Of a stretch of DNA of 64,000 nucleotides, positions 37,746-50,006 are shown in pieces. The notes beneath the pieces are model-generated. The model did no database searches and was not told the DNA's origin. It was given only the letters and a program-made list of their open reading frames with translations. The stretch's first letter is position 1; each line of letters begins with the position of its first letter. This DNA is from Stichopus chloronotus (taxonomy: Eukaryota > Echinodermata > Holothuroidea > Aspidochirotida > Stichopodidae), in contig CM037836.1 of the NCBI GenBank assembly GCA_021234535.1, positions 28,696,769 through 28,760,768 of the forward strand. Direction: 5' to 3'. The position numbers and the translations under genes are program-made.

Positions 37746-40700
37746 ATGTTAAGAGTCACAAAGAAAATATTAAGGTAAGTAAATTCTGATTTCCATACTA
37801 AAGAAACTTCGTATGCATAGAGCCTTTATTCTACAATGGCATTTTTTTTAAGGATGCCGGAGAGTACAAATGAAGAAAATAGTGCCTGATACATCCAAAG
37901 TAATTTTCTTAATAGATGTTTTGTTAGATGACTTCTTAACTTTAGTGATTTCCTTTCGCTTCTTATTTTATTTACAAATTACCAATACAGGGCGATATTT
38001 TTGCAATTTGTCTTACGAATTTTGCTAGGAAAATTATAGAGTGCATACCAAGGAATTTAAAAAGATTACTCACACAAAACTTTACCCCCAGTGTTAATTA
38101 AATCAGTATGTCCATACTGTACACTGTAGCAGCAGTCAAAGACTCCCCAGTGGACATTTAAGGAAAGCTAGCATTGCTTAAGATAACACAAAAGGATCCC
38201 TTTCACATAAATTATATACAGTATGTTCCCAGGCATGATGCATTTATGTGTGCCTGTCATGATAGAAGAATGTAATGCCCTCTTCATCCCTATTCCTTCA
38301 TGAATCTTTCCAAGTCTCCTATCTGACCTTGCTGACATGTTGCTCATAGATACTGATTTGTAAAGTAAACTGTGCAAAAGAAACCAAAAAAATATCAATC
38401 TGGGTCTCTTTAAATTCTCCACAATTTACCAAATGAAACAAGCATGACCCTGCACCACAAGTTGGATGTCTTTGGAAGCCACTTCAGAATCCATTGAGTT
38501 GAAACAAATTAAAGTTTGTGAGATCCAGAACAATAATCTCTTTGCTTCCTTCCACATTTTTCAAGTGCCTGAGATGTAATTCCCCCAAAACCGCCTTCTT
38601 GCACGTATTTTTGCTATTGCTTTAACACTTGTTAGAAAGCACTCCTCTTGTTAGGTTGGATTTCACCTATGTTCGTAGTGTAGCCTTTGAATGTTTTCCC
38701 ATTATTTCACTAACTTTTGTTTTCTTTCTTTCTGACACAGTAACAATCATGATGTTGGAATCAAAGAACTAAACCAGCGAAAGAAAGAAGAGCTCCTGTC
38801 TATGAGTTTGGGACAGCTCTCAATCTGTCTCATTATCTTCAGGTTTTTAAATGCCCTTGTGGTTCAAACATCATTTGTTCCAGATGAGTACTGGCAAAGT
38901 CTCGAAGTGGCCCACAGGACGGCATTTGGATATCCTTTTCAGGCATAGAACATCTAAAGATGTGAGATTGATTGAAGTTAATGAGAGAGAATTGTTCTTG
39001 TTAACAAATTGCCCTTGGAAAAGTTGTCACAGAAACACAACTTTGGGATGGGAACTTGGGAAGTAAACTGAGTGCACCTTTATTTTGATAGAAGTGCAAG
39101 GGTGGTAATGTATCGACAAGTAAATATCAAAGTTTTTGTGATCGTTGTAATTAATAAAAAAGTGATGTGATATCCTTTAACACGGATGTAGTTCTTTAAA
39201 TTAATTTCTGTAGAGCTAGGTAAGTCCCTTCGCAACAAACTTTATTTTCCTTAAGTATACGTACTTATGGATATTTGACCTGGGAATGGGTCACAGGATT
39301 ACGAGGATTTACATATCCATCAATCTTTGCAAGTTTGTATAGGATAATGGCTTTGATTGGTATAGATCAACCACATTTGCTGGTGAGTAACAACCCATTT
39401 TCAGTCACACTTCCTTCATAACTTGTAGATTTAATATAGTGGAGCAAATTAGAATTACAATTGTTATTATGATTGAATTTGCAATGATGAAAAACTTAAA
39501 TGAGATGAACATAAAAGTAATCAGTTTAGGATATGATCACATCACATGACCTATGCAATTATGATCTGCGTCACATCATAGATGTGTGAATGCACGGCTT
39601 GGTATCACCCTCTAAACATTGGAGTTTGGGCGTAATTCACATAATCTTCATTAAAGTGACATAATGTTATCTTTTGAAGGTCAACTTATCAGGTACTCAA
39701 GTTTTTAATGTCAAAATGTCATGTGTAAATAGAACAAACAAGCATGCGTTTGCTGAACGTTGGAAATACTTATTGAATGTTTAAAAGGAGATTTGCATGT
39801 AGTTTTCACTTTGTTAAGGGTCTGTGTAGGCCAATTTTGACATGAATGTCTACTTTGCTTTATATCTAGGTCATTTTTCCACGCATTCTGCAAGGATTGT
39901 TCTCTGCCGGACAAGACGTGGCACTTTTCCTGTTGTCGTGGAAGTTTTTCGGCAAGCAGTCTGCTTGGTGTACTGTATCCTTTACAAATAATTTAATAAC
40001 CTAACGTTAGTCCCATCGTGATTCACTCCAAATATATGTAGGTAGAGTATGTTGTCATTCACTGAATAGAGCTTTTCTTGAAACAGTGTAGTGCTGGCAC
40101 ATGTAAAATTAAAGTTTATGTATTTCAAAACTGTCTGGATGTATTTCTCCATATGTTGCAATGCAGTAAAATGTGAACAAGGTTGTTGTTTGTGCCTGTA
40201 TAATAATCATCATCATCTAGAATCTTTTAGAGCTGTTTTTAGAGGGCAGCTGATACTTTCTGCTCTCCATGCAAAGTAGATTCATTGTTTGACTGCTTAG
40301 TTGTTGAGTATAACTCTTAATGATAAGTAACACTTAAATGAGATAAAACAGTGCTATAAATGCTTACTCCTCCATTTTGTGAAAAGCTGAAATATAATAT
40401 CCCCCCCCCCAAAAAAATTGGTAAATGACATGTTACTAAATAATCGATAATAGTCATTTTATATTGTTGACATTATTTTCGTGTTAAACAGATCTGTTCA
40501 TGTGTATCAATGAACCTCTGTATTCATTTTCTGTGTCTCCACTTTTCAATTGACATAAATAGACCAGTTGTTCTGTCACCTGACATCGTGGTTTACATTT
40601 TATACAGCAACTAGAACGATCACAAATACCATGGAGAGCATTTTCACAACTGTTGGATTGCTGTTCTATTCATGGCCCAGCTCACTCTCAAGGTAAGGCT

Positions 40701-43700
40701 CACAGGTTAGTGTATGCATTTGGTGTTGATATTATGTTTGATCTGTCAGAGGTGTGTCACTCATCAGCTGAAAAGGATGGAAAGACTTTCCTTAGAAACA
40801 CATAGTTATGGCATTATGAAATATTACCAACGCGCACCCTCTGCAGGTTTGTCTCTTTAGAAAAGTTATTAAAAATTAAACAATATCTTCTGTTGACAGT
40901 ATCACAGGGAGGGCTTGTGACATATGCTATATCATTAACACACTTTGTTATGTGCTTACGTTGTCATTTTTAGTGTCTGTGTGAAATACTGACTTTCCTC
41001 AAAGTGATTTTTCATGCATAGAAATCAAACAAGCTTTGAAATTGGTGTTTGGGAAGGATTTGATACTGATGTCAGATTCAACTTTTATGTTATCTAAGAC
41101 ATTTATTTAATTCTTTATCTTCATTATTGTCTGCTCTTAAGACAATTATAATATAAATTGTTTCATTTCGTTCCCACATACAGTAAACCAGGTAACCTTT
41201 ACCTGTCCATAATATTCTCTGCATTTGCTTGTGTAATGAGGCCCACAGCAGCAATAATCTGGTGTCCTCTTTATCTTTGGCATCTGATCAGAACCAACCA
41301 AAAGGTTAAAGTTATCTGCACTGCCTATGTTCCCATTGGGTAAGTTTGTAGGAGGACATCATGTTTCATGTGTCAAACCTACTGTTCTTAAACAAAAATA
41401 TATTTTATATGCCATGTACGTGTCTCGTGTTCAGAAAGCAGCTTTAAGATCCCAAAGAGGCTGAGTGATAGTCTCTTACTTATATAGATCAGATTGTTAC
41501 TACCTTAAAGTAAGTGACATTTTCTTGTACCAGAATCTGTCTCTTAGGGAACCAGTCTCAAATACTCTAAAATAAAACACACACATGTCTGTCAGCAGAT
41601 TGGTGCAAGGTAAGTTATGAAAGAAAATCACCATTTACCAATGACGTTTAAAGTGAGACATATTTGATTGAAGCAAGAAAGTGGATAGTGGATATAAGTC
41701 AAGTGAATATTTGTGAATTATTAATACCTGAATGTTTGATTTGCACTGTTAAAGTTTCATTTATCATCATTGTACTGAAAAGTATGGAAACTGCCTTGAA
41801 TATGGTTTCTCGACAATTGCTGCACATTCTGAGTCCACACAATAGAATTGATTGTTCTACATCCTTAGTTACTTTTATGTCAACATGATATCAGTATGGT
41901 GCCTTTCATTTGAATTGTTCTTTTATAAGGTCCTATGTGTGACTTCATTGACATCTTCAAAAATATTTAATGAGGAGGTTATTAGATGTAATAAGAATCA
42001 GAAATTATTGTCCGTAATTTGTGTCTATTTAGACATGATGGGTGTGGCAGTGTTCTGATATCAAGGAGGTGTCAACATTTAGGGATGGTAAACATTGCAA
42101 CAAAACTTACATGTACAAAATGGTGTTCGAGATTATCATGGCTTATTGTGTGAGGAGAAACTAAGCTTATGGAAAAGAAGATGCAACTTGCATGTTTACA
42201 ATCCCATCTGACCATTTTCATTGTAATTCAAACCATGTTGAATAAATTCATTTCCTTCCATCACTTGCAGACAAAAGAAATGCACCTAAAGTACGACATA
42301 CAAAAGTAATTCAATGTATTTGCTTCCTAACTGTCTGAGAATGATGAACCTCTCACATATTATCAAAAAAGATATCCTTTTAAACTTTTGTCTCTATCTC
42401 TCTCACAGGTTAACAGTTCTGCTCATTTCTGTGACTGTCGATTACATATTCTATGGGAAGGTAAGGTAGTAGGTAGCAAAATATGATGTGACCAAATAAG
42501 ATTCTTGTTGGTTAATTGAAGCTTATTCCCAAATGTGTTTATGTTTTGTAGTCTATTCCAACTGTATTTGCTAGGTGGTCTTATATTATCAAAGAATGAT
42601 CGCAGAATGGTTTTGACCTTTGACAGAATTAAGAAGTATCCTTTCACTTTCCACCAATTTTAATAACCATTTAAATTAACTGGACTGTTCCATCTAAACA
42701 GATCAGTTACTGCTATCTGCTTTGGTAGTAATGCCATGAAAGTTCTCTCCTAAACAGTGTTACCATTGCTTCCAACACTACTACGGTCACCTAATACATT
42801 TTTAATGTCCTATCCAGCATCTATCTTGTTAACATAAGAGCAATCAAAGGTGAAACTAAATGACCATGTGTAAGCTAGATTATGCAGTTGCCCTCCCCTT
42901 ATCTCTGTAACCAAAGATATGCTTGGCAGTTAAAAAGTACTTGAATGAACAAAAACAAAAATGAACGTGTTTTGTAAACACCATTAACGTTGAAAATCTT
43001 CTCTAATCTCGTGTTTCTTCTCTTCCTCTGTTGGCAGTTGGTGTTTGTCCAGTATAACTTTCTTGAATTTAATGTTCTCCATGATATGGGTGAATTTTAT
43101 GGATCTCATCCTTGGCATTGGTATGTGACGCAGGGGTTACCTGCTGTTCTTGGGGCCCATCTCCCTCTGGTTCTGCTGGGTGTCAAGGACAATGCCAGGA
43201 GGTTGCTACCACTATCTGGTTTAATTCTGTGGGTTGTAGCTGCTTACAGGTAACTTTTAGCCTTTTGTTGTTCCTCTTTTGAGCATTTTTTTTTTTTTTT
43301 GCAGTATTTCTTCACATCAAACACAGAGTTTGTGTATACAAGAAGATAAAATGCAAACTAAAAAGAGATGAGAAAGGCCATAAGTCTTATGGAATTGTAT
43401 GTATCAGTTGCTTTCATGAAAGAAATTTTATGCATCAACATAAAAGCAATGGCTTGACTTAAAGACTAAATGCAATGTAGACATGAAGTGACCTCAAGTT
43501 TCTCCTTTTGTTCCTAGGGCAGTACAAATTTTGAATCGATGTGAATTTTGAAAATGGCTTGTGACTTGACGTGGTTACTTGAAAATCAGTTTTCACCAAC
43601 TCAGTTACATTAACTTGCATACGTGCCATCAAAAGTCTCAGAGGTCAATGAATATTCTGCAAGGCTACATCAGTTTATTTGTTGTATAGTAATAAACTTA

Positions 43701-46700
43701 TGTATGTTGTTTACATCCTAAAGGATTTGATGCATGTTAATGTTTGTAAACAACACTGTTCACTTTACCTTGAATGACTTACCAAGATGCACCTGGTACT
43801 TGGTGGCTATTACCACATGTGATTGTAGTTTCATGCTGTGATTGAACAAATGTCACAGACCGTTACTCAGTGGGTGTGAAGTTTACAGTATTTTTGTCTG
43901 ACTGTAGCAGGAAAAGATACAAATGTAGTATTCAGTAGTCAAGGCTGAATCACAGGAGCATCGAAATCCTTCTGTTCTACCTTTGCAAGTAATATTACGG
44001 ATATGATTGTTAGATACGTTGTGTGATGGTTATGTTACCTTCCAATTATTTCCTTTAATTCAGACTTCTTTAATTCTGTGCCAGATTGTTCTCCTCCCTC
44101 CCCCCCTCCCTACCACATTCATAAAAGTTAAAATCACATTCAGCTTGTGGTTTAATCATGCAAACTTTTTCATTTCAGCTTTCTCAGCCATAAAGAATTT
44201 CGTTTTATCTTACCTCTTTTGCCCATCTGTATGTTATTTTCTGGTACGTGATTTCTCTTTTCTCTGCCACAGTATGAATATGTTACAACTACTGCAGATT
44301 TAAACAACTCACTTGTTGTAAACCTATCACTGAATGCAATGTTTCTTGATGTTTGTCATATTTGTTTCATTCAAATTGATGAATTTTCCAAAATGTCAAA
44401 GATCTAGAACAAACTGTATCTTTTGAAATAGTATTGTTTACAGGTTTCCTAAACTTTCCTATTAGAACTCAAATTTTACATATAGTGCAAACATACTGCT
44501 TTTAGGGCCACGGACTTTCTGCTTCACAAGTCTCAAAATATTTCAGATGTTGTGAAATTCCGTTTCTTGCATGGTTCAAATTTTAAGAATTTTCACGTTT
44601 GTAAGGTTTTGGAGATTACTTTTGTTAAAACGATATTTAGCATGGATCTTGGGACATCAAACTGCCATGATGTATTGAAATTTGAGATATCAACTTTGGC
44701 TCATGTCCATGAATGTCATTGGTTTGGGATCATAGTTGAAATGCTTTGAATCACAAACGTCTGTCAGTTTAGTGAAAATCAAATGATGAGTATTGAGAAG
44801 ACATGAAAAACAGAAAAAGAGGAAAATTAGGGAAAATTAAGGAAACTTAAGATCTATCTTTTTCCAGTATGATAACATCATGGATTCTGCAATTTTACAT
44901 ACTAGATTTTTCAGAATCACAGAAAATCAGATGCAGTACACTTTTGTCAGTCACTGATACTGAATTACCAAGATAATTTGGAGAACTGGCAGGCTGTTTT
45001 AACTTTCTCTTTCTTTTTATCTCTTTCAGGAGCCTATGTTTCAAAATGCAGCCATGTCACTAAATGCCTCCTTTTCATTTACCTCATCATCTTCAATGTA
45101 CCTCTCTCTCTATATACTGGAATGTGGCATCAACGAGGCACAGTGGATGTCATGAGGTTCCTCCATCATGAGATGTCATCAGATGGTGGTTGTGAAGATT
45201 GCTCTACCTTGTTTTTGATGCCTTGTCATTCCACCCCTCTCTACAGGTGAACAGTTTACTATTTATGTCTATTTTACCGTTGTTTTCTGTTGACATGAAA
45301 ACTTTCTAAAAGTATGTCAGGTTCTTGCCCACAAGATGGCTATGTCTTATTTTTTAAGGGGTGTCTTTTGTTATGAGGGGGTGTTACATTGTATAATAAA
45401 ATTGTAAACCGTAGAAATTGCAGATGAATTGTCACATTTCAGGAATGAATGTCTTTGGAAAATTATTTTCATAAGAGTAACTTTTAGTAACCATAGCAAC
45501 TGCCTATCACAAGAAATTTTGCACTCAGCATGGAGTGTTTTCACAAGTCACTGCACTCATCCTCACAGACAGAATCATAATACATTGTTACCTTCAGAAA
45601 CACTGCTACCTTTTCCATACGTTTACATACACACATTGATGATAATGTTCCTACTTGCTATGTTGAGTTCCACCCCTCAGAAAACTTCCTTAAATGAAGT
45701 GGGCTGCATTTTGGCAAATCTTGTAAGTTGAATAATAGTCCATTATTGTTCTTTGTTAACAGCCATCTACATATAAATACTAATCTCAAGTTCTTAACAT
45801 GTGAGCCAAATCTTAGAGGCATTCCAGAATACATTGATGAGTCGTCCATATTTTACCAGAATCCTGAGAAATGGTTGACTGATAATTACAAAGACCAAGC
45901 TCATCCAGATTACATCATCATATTTGATGTTCTGACTGAGGTATGTTCTGTAGTAGGAATTCCTATTCTAAGAATTTCTTAGTGAGGGTACAAATTTCTT
46001 TCACGATTGTCTTGAGTGTTGTTCACGGCATTTGAAATTCCTGTTTTTTGGTGGTACCAGGTAAGAATACATCCATCTGTGGTTTAGATTGTATTTCTGT
46101 TTATTAAAGATCCACTTGTATCAACAAAGATATTGAAAAGCCTGGATGAAGAGTTAGTGCTTGCCGAGGGATTGCTGTTAGAGTAACCAAAAGAATAGAC
46201 CTACAATCTTGGACAAAATATCTTGGGACACCCCGCACCCCCGTTCAATGTTGGCTATAGGATTGCTGTTCAAAGGGAACATTCACTTCTATAGCGCAAC
46301 ATTGGAAAGGGGCACGGGGTTTCATGTTATCCTCTCACCTAAAATTCAGTATTATATTTGCAACGTACCACAAAGTGTCCCAACAATTTTGTCCAAGATT
46401 GTCTGAGAATTTCGAGGGTTTAGAGGCATGCGCGGGACACAGGAAAAATCGTCAATTTGAAATAAGTTAAACAGCAAAATGGGGGGTGTTATTCCTTTCA
46501 ACAAGAAACATCAGCAGCACATGTTTGGCATGTTTTGGGCCTATATTGAAGTGGGTTTAGTGTAATAATATTATTGTGTGAATGTTGTCGATTTTATTAC
46601 GGAGTAAAGGGAGGAATAAGCCAGTCAAATCCATGTATTTGCACTAAATGTGCTGAATAAAATGCAGTTATTGGGGAAGTAACATCATAACTCCAATGCA

Positions 46701-49700
46701 TCTTGTTGACCAGGAAACTCCTTTAAAACATTTTGTATGATACAAATGACGTAGTTTCGGCTCAAACTCTGATATTGAGACAGGTACCGAAGAAAAATAA
46801 ACAAACAAAAACAAAAAACACCCTCCAAAAACAAACAAGTAACATGTTAGTCACTGTGGTCCGTTGAAGAAGATCGATGTATATGTGTTACTTATTCAAA
46901 TTGTTCACAGTGATGACGTGTGTCTGCTATTAAAGTAACTATGCTTAATGACCGTTATGACTGACTTGCAGGTTAATCTGGGTAACAAAGTGTACTATCA
47001 TAATACAAAATAAACCCCTAAAATGCAAATTTAATAAATGTGACGTTTGCTCATATTCACATAACAGTGACATTGTGGCACCCATTCTTTCGTACCGTAC
47101 ATGGTGCACTGTAATATGTCAGTCATTTTAGGCAGTTTCAACGGATTTCAGAGTACGTATTTGTTGTTAGAGCTGTATCATTATATTAATATTTATATTA
47201 ATATGTATATATATATTACCTTATGTTATATATGAATGAATGAAAAATGAGAAGTTGACAGACATTTGAGTTTATAAATGGATAATTGAGCAGTGAAAAA
47301 CACTATGGTCATGCCATGAATCGAACCCCGGCCTCCCCATCCAAGACTTAGACCTAACAACATCGTCCGACAGTATAGGTTAATAAAACCCACGTTCTAC
47401 CAAATGTTTTGACAGGAAAATTTCAGCAACCCGAGGGAAAATTGCGTAGATCACAAGACTGAAGATTACATATGTTACCAGCTTCATGCAATGTAAAAAT
47501 TGCAGTCACAAATCTTGATTTAGCGGCCAAAAATGTAAAAAACCAGCCTTTACTAACGTTCTACCATTATTTTAATATTAAGCTGAATCGACAGTTCTGA
47601 CTTTAACGCATTTTGGTAGAGCGTGGAGCTACCTCAGAATATATTATAACTAGGATTCCTACCAGCATTCTGCAATTGCAGTAACACACCTGTTGCAATG
47701 CAATGCAACAGCTGCCCATCAATGTTATTTCTAAACGCAACTATTTCTGTCCGCATGCAAAACCATGAAACAATCTATCCATTCATGATCACTCCTTCCA
47801 AACAAAACGTATACAAATAAACCCCCAAAATTAAAATTAAACTTGTTATGTTCATCGTCGAAATTCAGAATACTTTCATTTGAAAATCCCCACACCCATG
47901 GGCCCCGATAACTAATTTTTATGATGCACCTTGTCCAAAAATGTTCAATTTTCTTTCCAAATTTCGCTCCAGAATTGCTCCCAAAAAACTCAGACAATCT
48001 TGGACAAAATATCTTGGGACACCCCGCCCCCCATTCAATGTTGGCTATAGGATTGCTGTTCAAAGGGAACATTCACTTCTATAGCGCAACATTGGAAAGG
48101 GGCGCGGGGTTTCATGTTATCCTCTCACCTAAAATTCAGTATTATATTTGCAACGTACGACAAAGTGTCCCAACAATTTTGTCCAAGATTGTAGCTATAG
48201 TGGCAGAGCTAACAGTTTCAGTCAGAGGGGCAAAAATGACTTTTAGGGGTTCTGTATAATAGAAATACCCACTGCTCTTTAAGATATTGGAGGGGGGGGG
48301 GGTGAGTGCTTACATTACTATTGGGTTCCCACATAGAGGGTTGCGATTTTAGACATTCTGCCTTTACCTGCGTGAACATTGTAGGCCTACGTACGTGCAT
48401 GCAAGTTACTTAAACGATGATACATAATCTGAACTTATCCAGTGAAAACATACATACATGTATATAGTTATGCAAGTCAATCGGTCATCATGTCCCTCAA
48501 CGCATCAATAAGATCGTACAGTTTGAGGGGAAAAAAGACGTCAAATGATCAGTTGTCACAAACCTTTCTATATAGGAACCCTAAGGACTATCTTAGCAGA
48601 GTGCCACCATCAGATGGCGTGGTAGGTGTGAGTGTAGCTAGATTTGTTCTCTTACTGAGCCTAGGAAATGGATGAAGGGACATCAACGAGTACATGTGAT
48701 GCAGCGTGATATGAAAATCCAGTATGCCCCTGTTGTAGCGGTGCAGCCAGAATTTTTTATTAGGGGGGAACTTAAAATTGCTTGAAGACTATCTTTGACA
48801 GGCGCAAGCATCGTTTGCTTTGGAGTGGGGCATACCACAAAAAAAAACATCCCCTCCCTTGATTGCTGGAAATAGCCCTTCCCAGGCTCTCCAAGTAAGC
48901 TCCAGAAAATGGTATTTTTGTGGATGGAAAATTAATCACATTTGGGAATTTCCCAGTTTTCTTCCCACTGTATTTTTTTTGTGAAAAACTGAAAAGGGTG
49001 CCAGTAATGCATTTGAGTCAGTCAGGGGGCGACAGCAGCCCCCCCCCCCGACCATATGGTAGTTCTGCCACTGCCTAACTAGTCCACCAGGAAGCAGCAC
49101 TAGAGCCTGTGTTGCAGTGCACAGATTGTTTGTTTAGTACTACCCACATATCTGCACTACCTGCTTTTGAAACTGTAGTCTCTTCACAGATTGTAAATGC
49201 AACTTACTACCATGTTATGGTATTTTATCTGAATGTCTTTACAGTTCTTATGATTTAAGCTCAAGCAACTGCTATTAGGTATAAGGGTGTGAAAAATCCA
49301 TCAGCCATTTTTCTAGAGATCTTTGGTTTGATGACAATGTATATTTTCACCTGCATCCTTGATTAAATGACAATACATATTTCTGCTTACTGTATGTATA
49401 CATGATCTTTTTCAGAAAGTGAAGTTGTTCCTGGAAAGAGGAAATTACACCAAGGTGAGCTTTGTAACTTCCAAAAGTAAATGTTTTTCACTTTCTATGT
49501 AAGTGAAAGGTTGTTGTTCTTAGCTTTCCAGGTTTCATGTGATGATAGTGAAAGGCAAGTCAATGTAATTTTAAGAACATTCGGAATAATTTTGAGTCTT
49601 CTGGATTTCTTATAGTTAGGATGAGTAGGAGGGGTGGGGAAGAGGTATATTCAGACTGATTTCATTGATCGACACCTATCCACACCCCGTATGTTATACT

Positions 49701-50006
49701 AGTAAAAGTAAACTGTCTTAAGTGAATGTCTGAAAGTCTCATCAACAGTATGGTCAAAGCAGAGTTGAATATATGAGTCACTTGTTTTAGTACAATTCAC
49801 TTGCCAGAAATTATTTTTTGGTCTACCTTTGTATCGATAGATACATTTTACAAGAGGATCTATCTCCACTCTCTTATTGTTCACATTTGTTTCATATCTT
49901 TCACTTTCAGAGTGCAGAATTTTTTCACACTCATTTCCCTGATGGTCGAGTCGGTGGAAAGGTCTTAGTTTATCATCGTAGAAAGCAAAGTGATGATAAG
50001 GGGTGA
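37746..50006 (+). CDS. PIGB: GPI mannosyltransferase 3 (PIG-B), complete or nearly so
   Basis: Coding exons: 37746-37774, 38741-38929, 39265-39382, 39870-39974, 40568-40692, 41184-41339, 42409-42460, 43038-43249, 44179-44243, 45030-45246, 45763-45940, 49416-49454, 49911-50006 (TGA). All phases agree and give 526 residues; human PIGB has 554. Family hallmarks are [14 protein letters not shown] (residues 55-68, the luminal acidic motif of GT22 mannosyltransferases), [43 protein letters not shown] (333-338) and [13 protein letters not shown]. The enzyme is a multi-pass ER protein that adds the third, alpha-1,2-linked mannose from dolichol-phosphate-mannose to the GPI precursor. The start is the first ATG of an exon that begins after TTTCTATTAG, and the reading frame stays open upstream of that ATG. 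A further 5' coding exon is therefore possible. Introns 38930-39264 and 39975-40567 are U12-type. Confidence 0.95.
38930..39264 (+). other. PIGB: U12-type AT-AC intron in PIGB
   Basis: The intron starts ATATCCTTTT, the minor-spliceosome 5' consensus. It ends TTTTCCTTAAGTATACGTAC, where TTCCTTAAG resembles the U12 branch-site consensus TTCCTTAAC and lies about 11 bases from the terminal AC. No GT-AG alternative keeps the conserved junction [10 protein letters not shown] intact. Confidence 0.85.
39975..40567 (+). other. PIGB: U12-type GT-AG intron in PIGB
   Basis: The donor reads GTATCCTTTA, an exact match to the U12 GT-subtype 5' consensus GTATCCTTT. The acceptor is ATAGACCAG, with a weaker branch-site candidate (TTTTCAATTGAC) about 14 bases upstream. 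The join is phase 0 (AWCT to LFCHLTSW) and fits the PIGB family. The 3' side is less diagnostic than the donor. Confidence 0.7.
46203..46402. mobile_element. Hairpin MITE, copy 1
   Basis: The terminal inverted repeats are ACAATCTTGGACAAAATATC and the mirrored AATTTTGTCCAAGATTGT. Nested inside are CAATGTTGGCTATAG and CTATAGCGCAACATTG, so the whole 200-bp unit can fold back on itself. The flanks show a CT on both sides, which could be chance. It lies in the 3.5-kb PIGB intron 45941-49415. Copy 2 lies 1.8 kb downstream in the same orientation. Confidence 0.8.
47300..47395 (-). repeat. Possible tRNA-derived relic
   Basis: On the - strand the segment contains GGCCGGGGTTCGATTCATGG, with a perfect pol III B-box core (GGTTCGATTC). 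It is preceded by GGTCTAAGTCTTGGATGGGG. No clean acceptor stem or A-box could be paired, so this is a degenerate tRNA or SINE head rather than a functional tRNA gene. Confidence 0.35.
47994..48192. mobile_element. Hairpin MITE, copy 2
   Basis: This 199-bp copy differs from the one at 46203 at only a handful of positions, for example GCGCGGGG against GCACGGGG and GTACGACA against GTACCACA. It has the same terminal and nested inverted repeats. The flanks show AG on both sides. High similarity suggests recent amplification. Open frames crossing it are shared between the copies and are not genes. Confidence 0.8.
48733..49075. mobile_element. Possible degenerate TIR element with poly-G/C ends
   Basis: The left side reads TGTAGCGGTGCAGCCAGAAT followed by TTAGGGGGGAAC. 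The right side reads GGGGGCGACAGCAGCCCCCC, then a C run, and ends GTAGTTCTGCCACTGCC. The ends are imperfect inverted complements (CAGTGGCAGAACTA against TAGCGGTGCAGCCAGAA). This style of element is common in marine animals. Borders and class are uncertain. Confidence 0.35.

Noticed and set aside
38930..38948. Continuation of PIGB exon 2 to the in-frame stop near 38948
   Set aside because: Reading through breaks the conserved GYGYLTWEW sequence. The ATATCCTTT site is a U12 donor and explains the apparent stop.
47300..47395. Functional tRNA gene
   Set aside because: Only the B-box/T-loop is convincing. No acceptor stem or anticodon arm could be paired.
47731..48259. Open frames of 112-113 codons on both strands
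   Set aside because: They overlap the second hairpin MITE, and related frames appear at the first copy, so they are repeat-derived.
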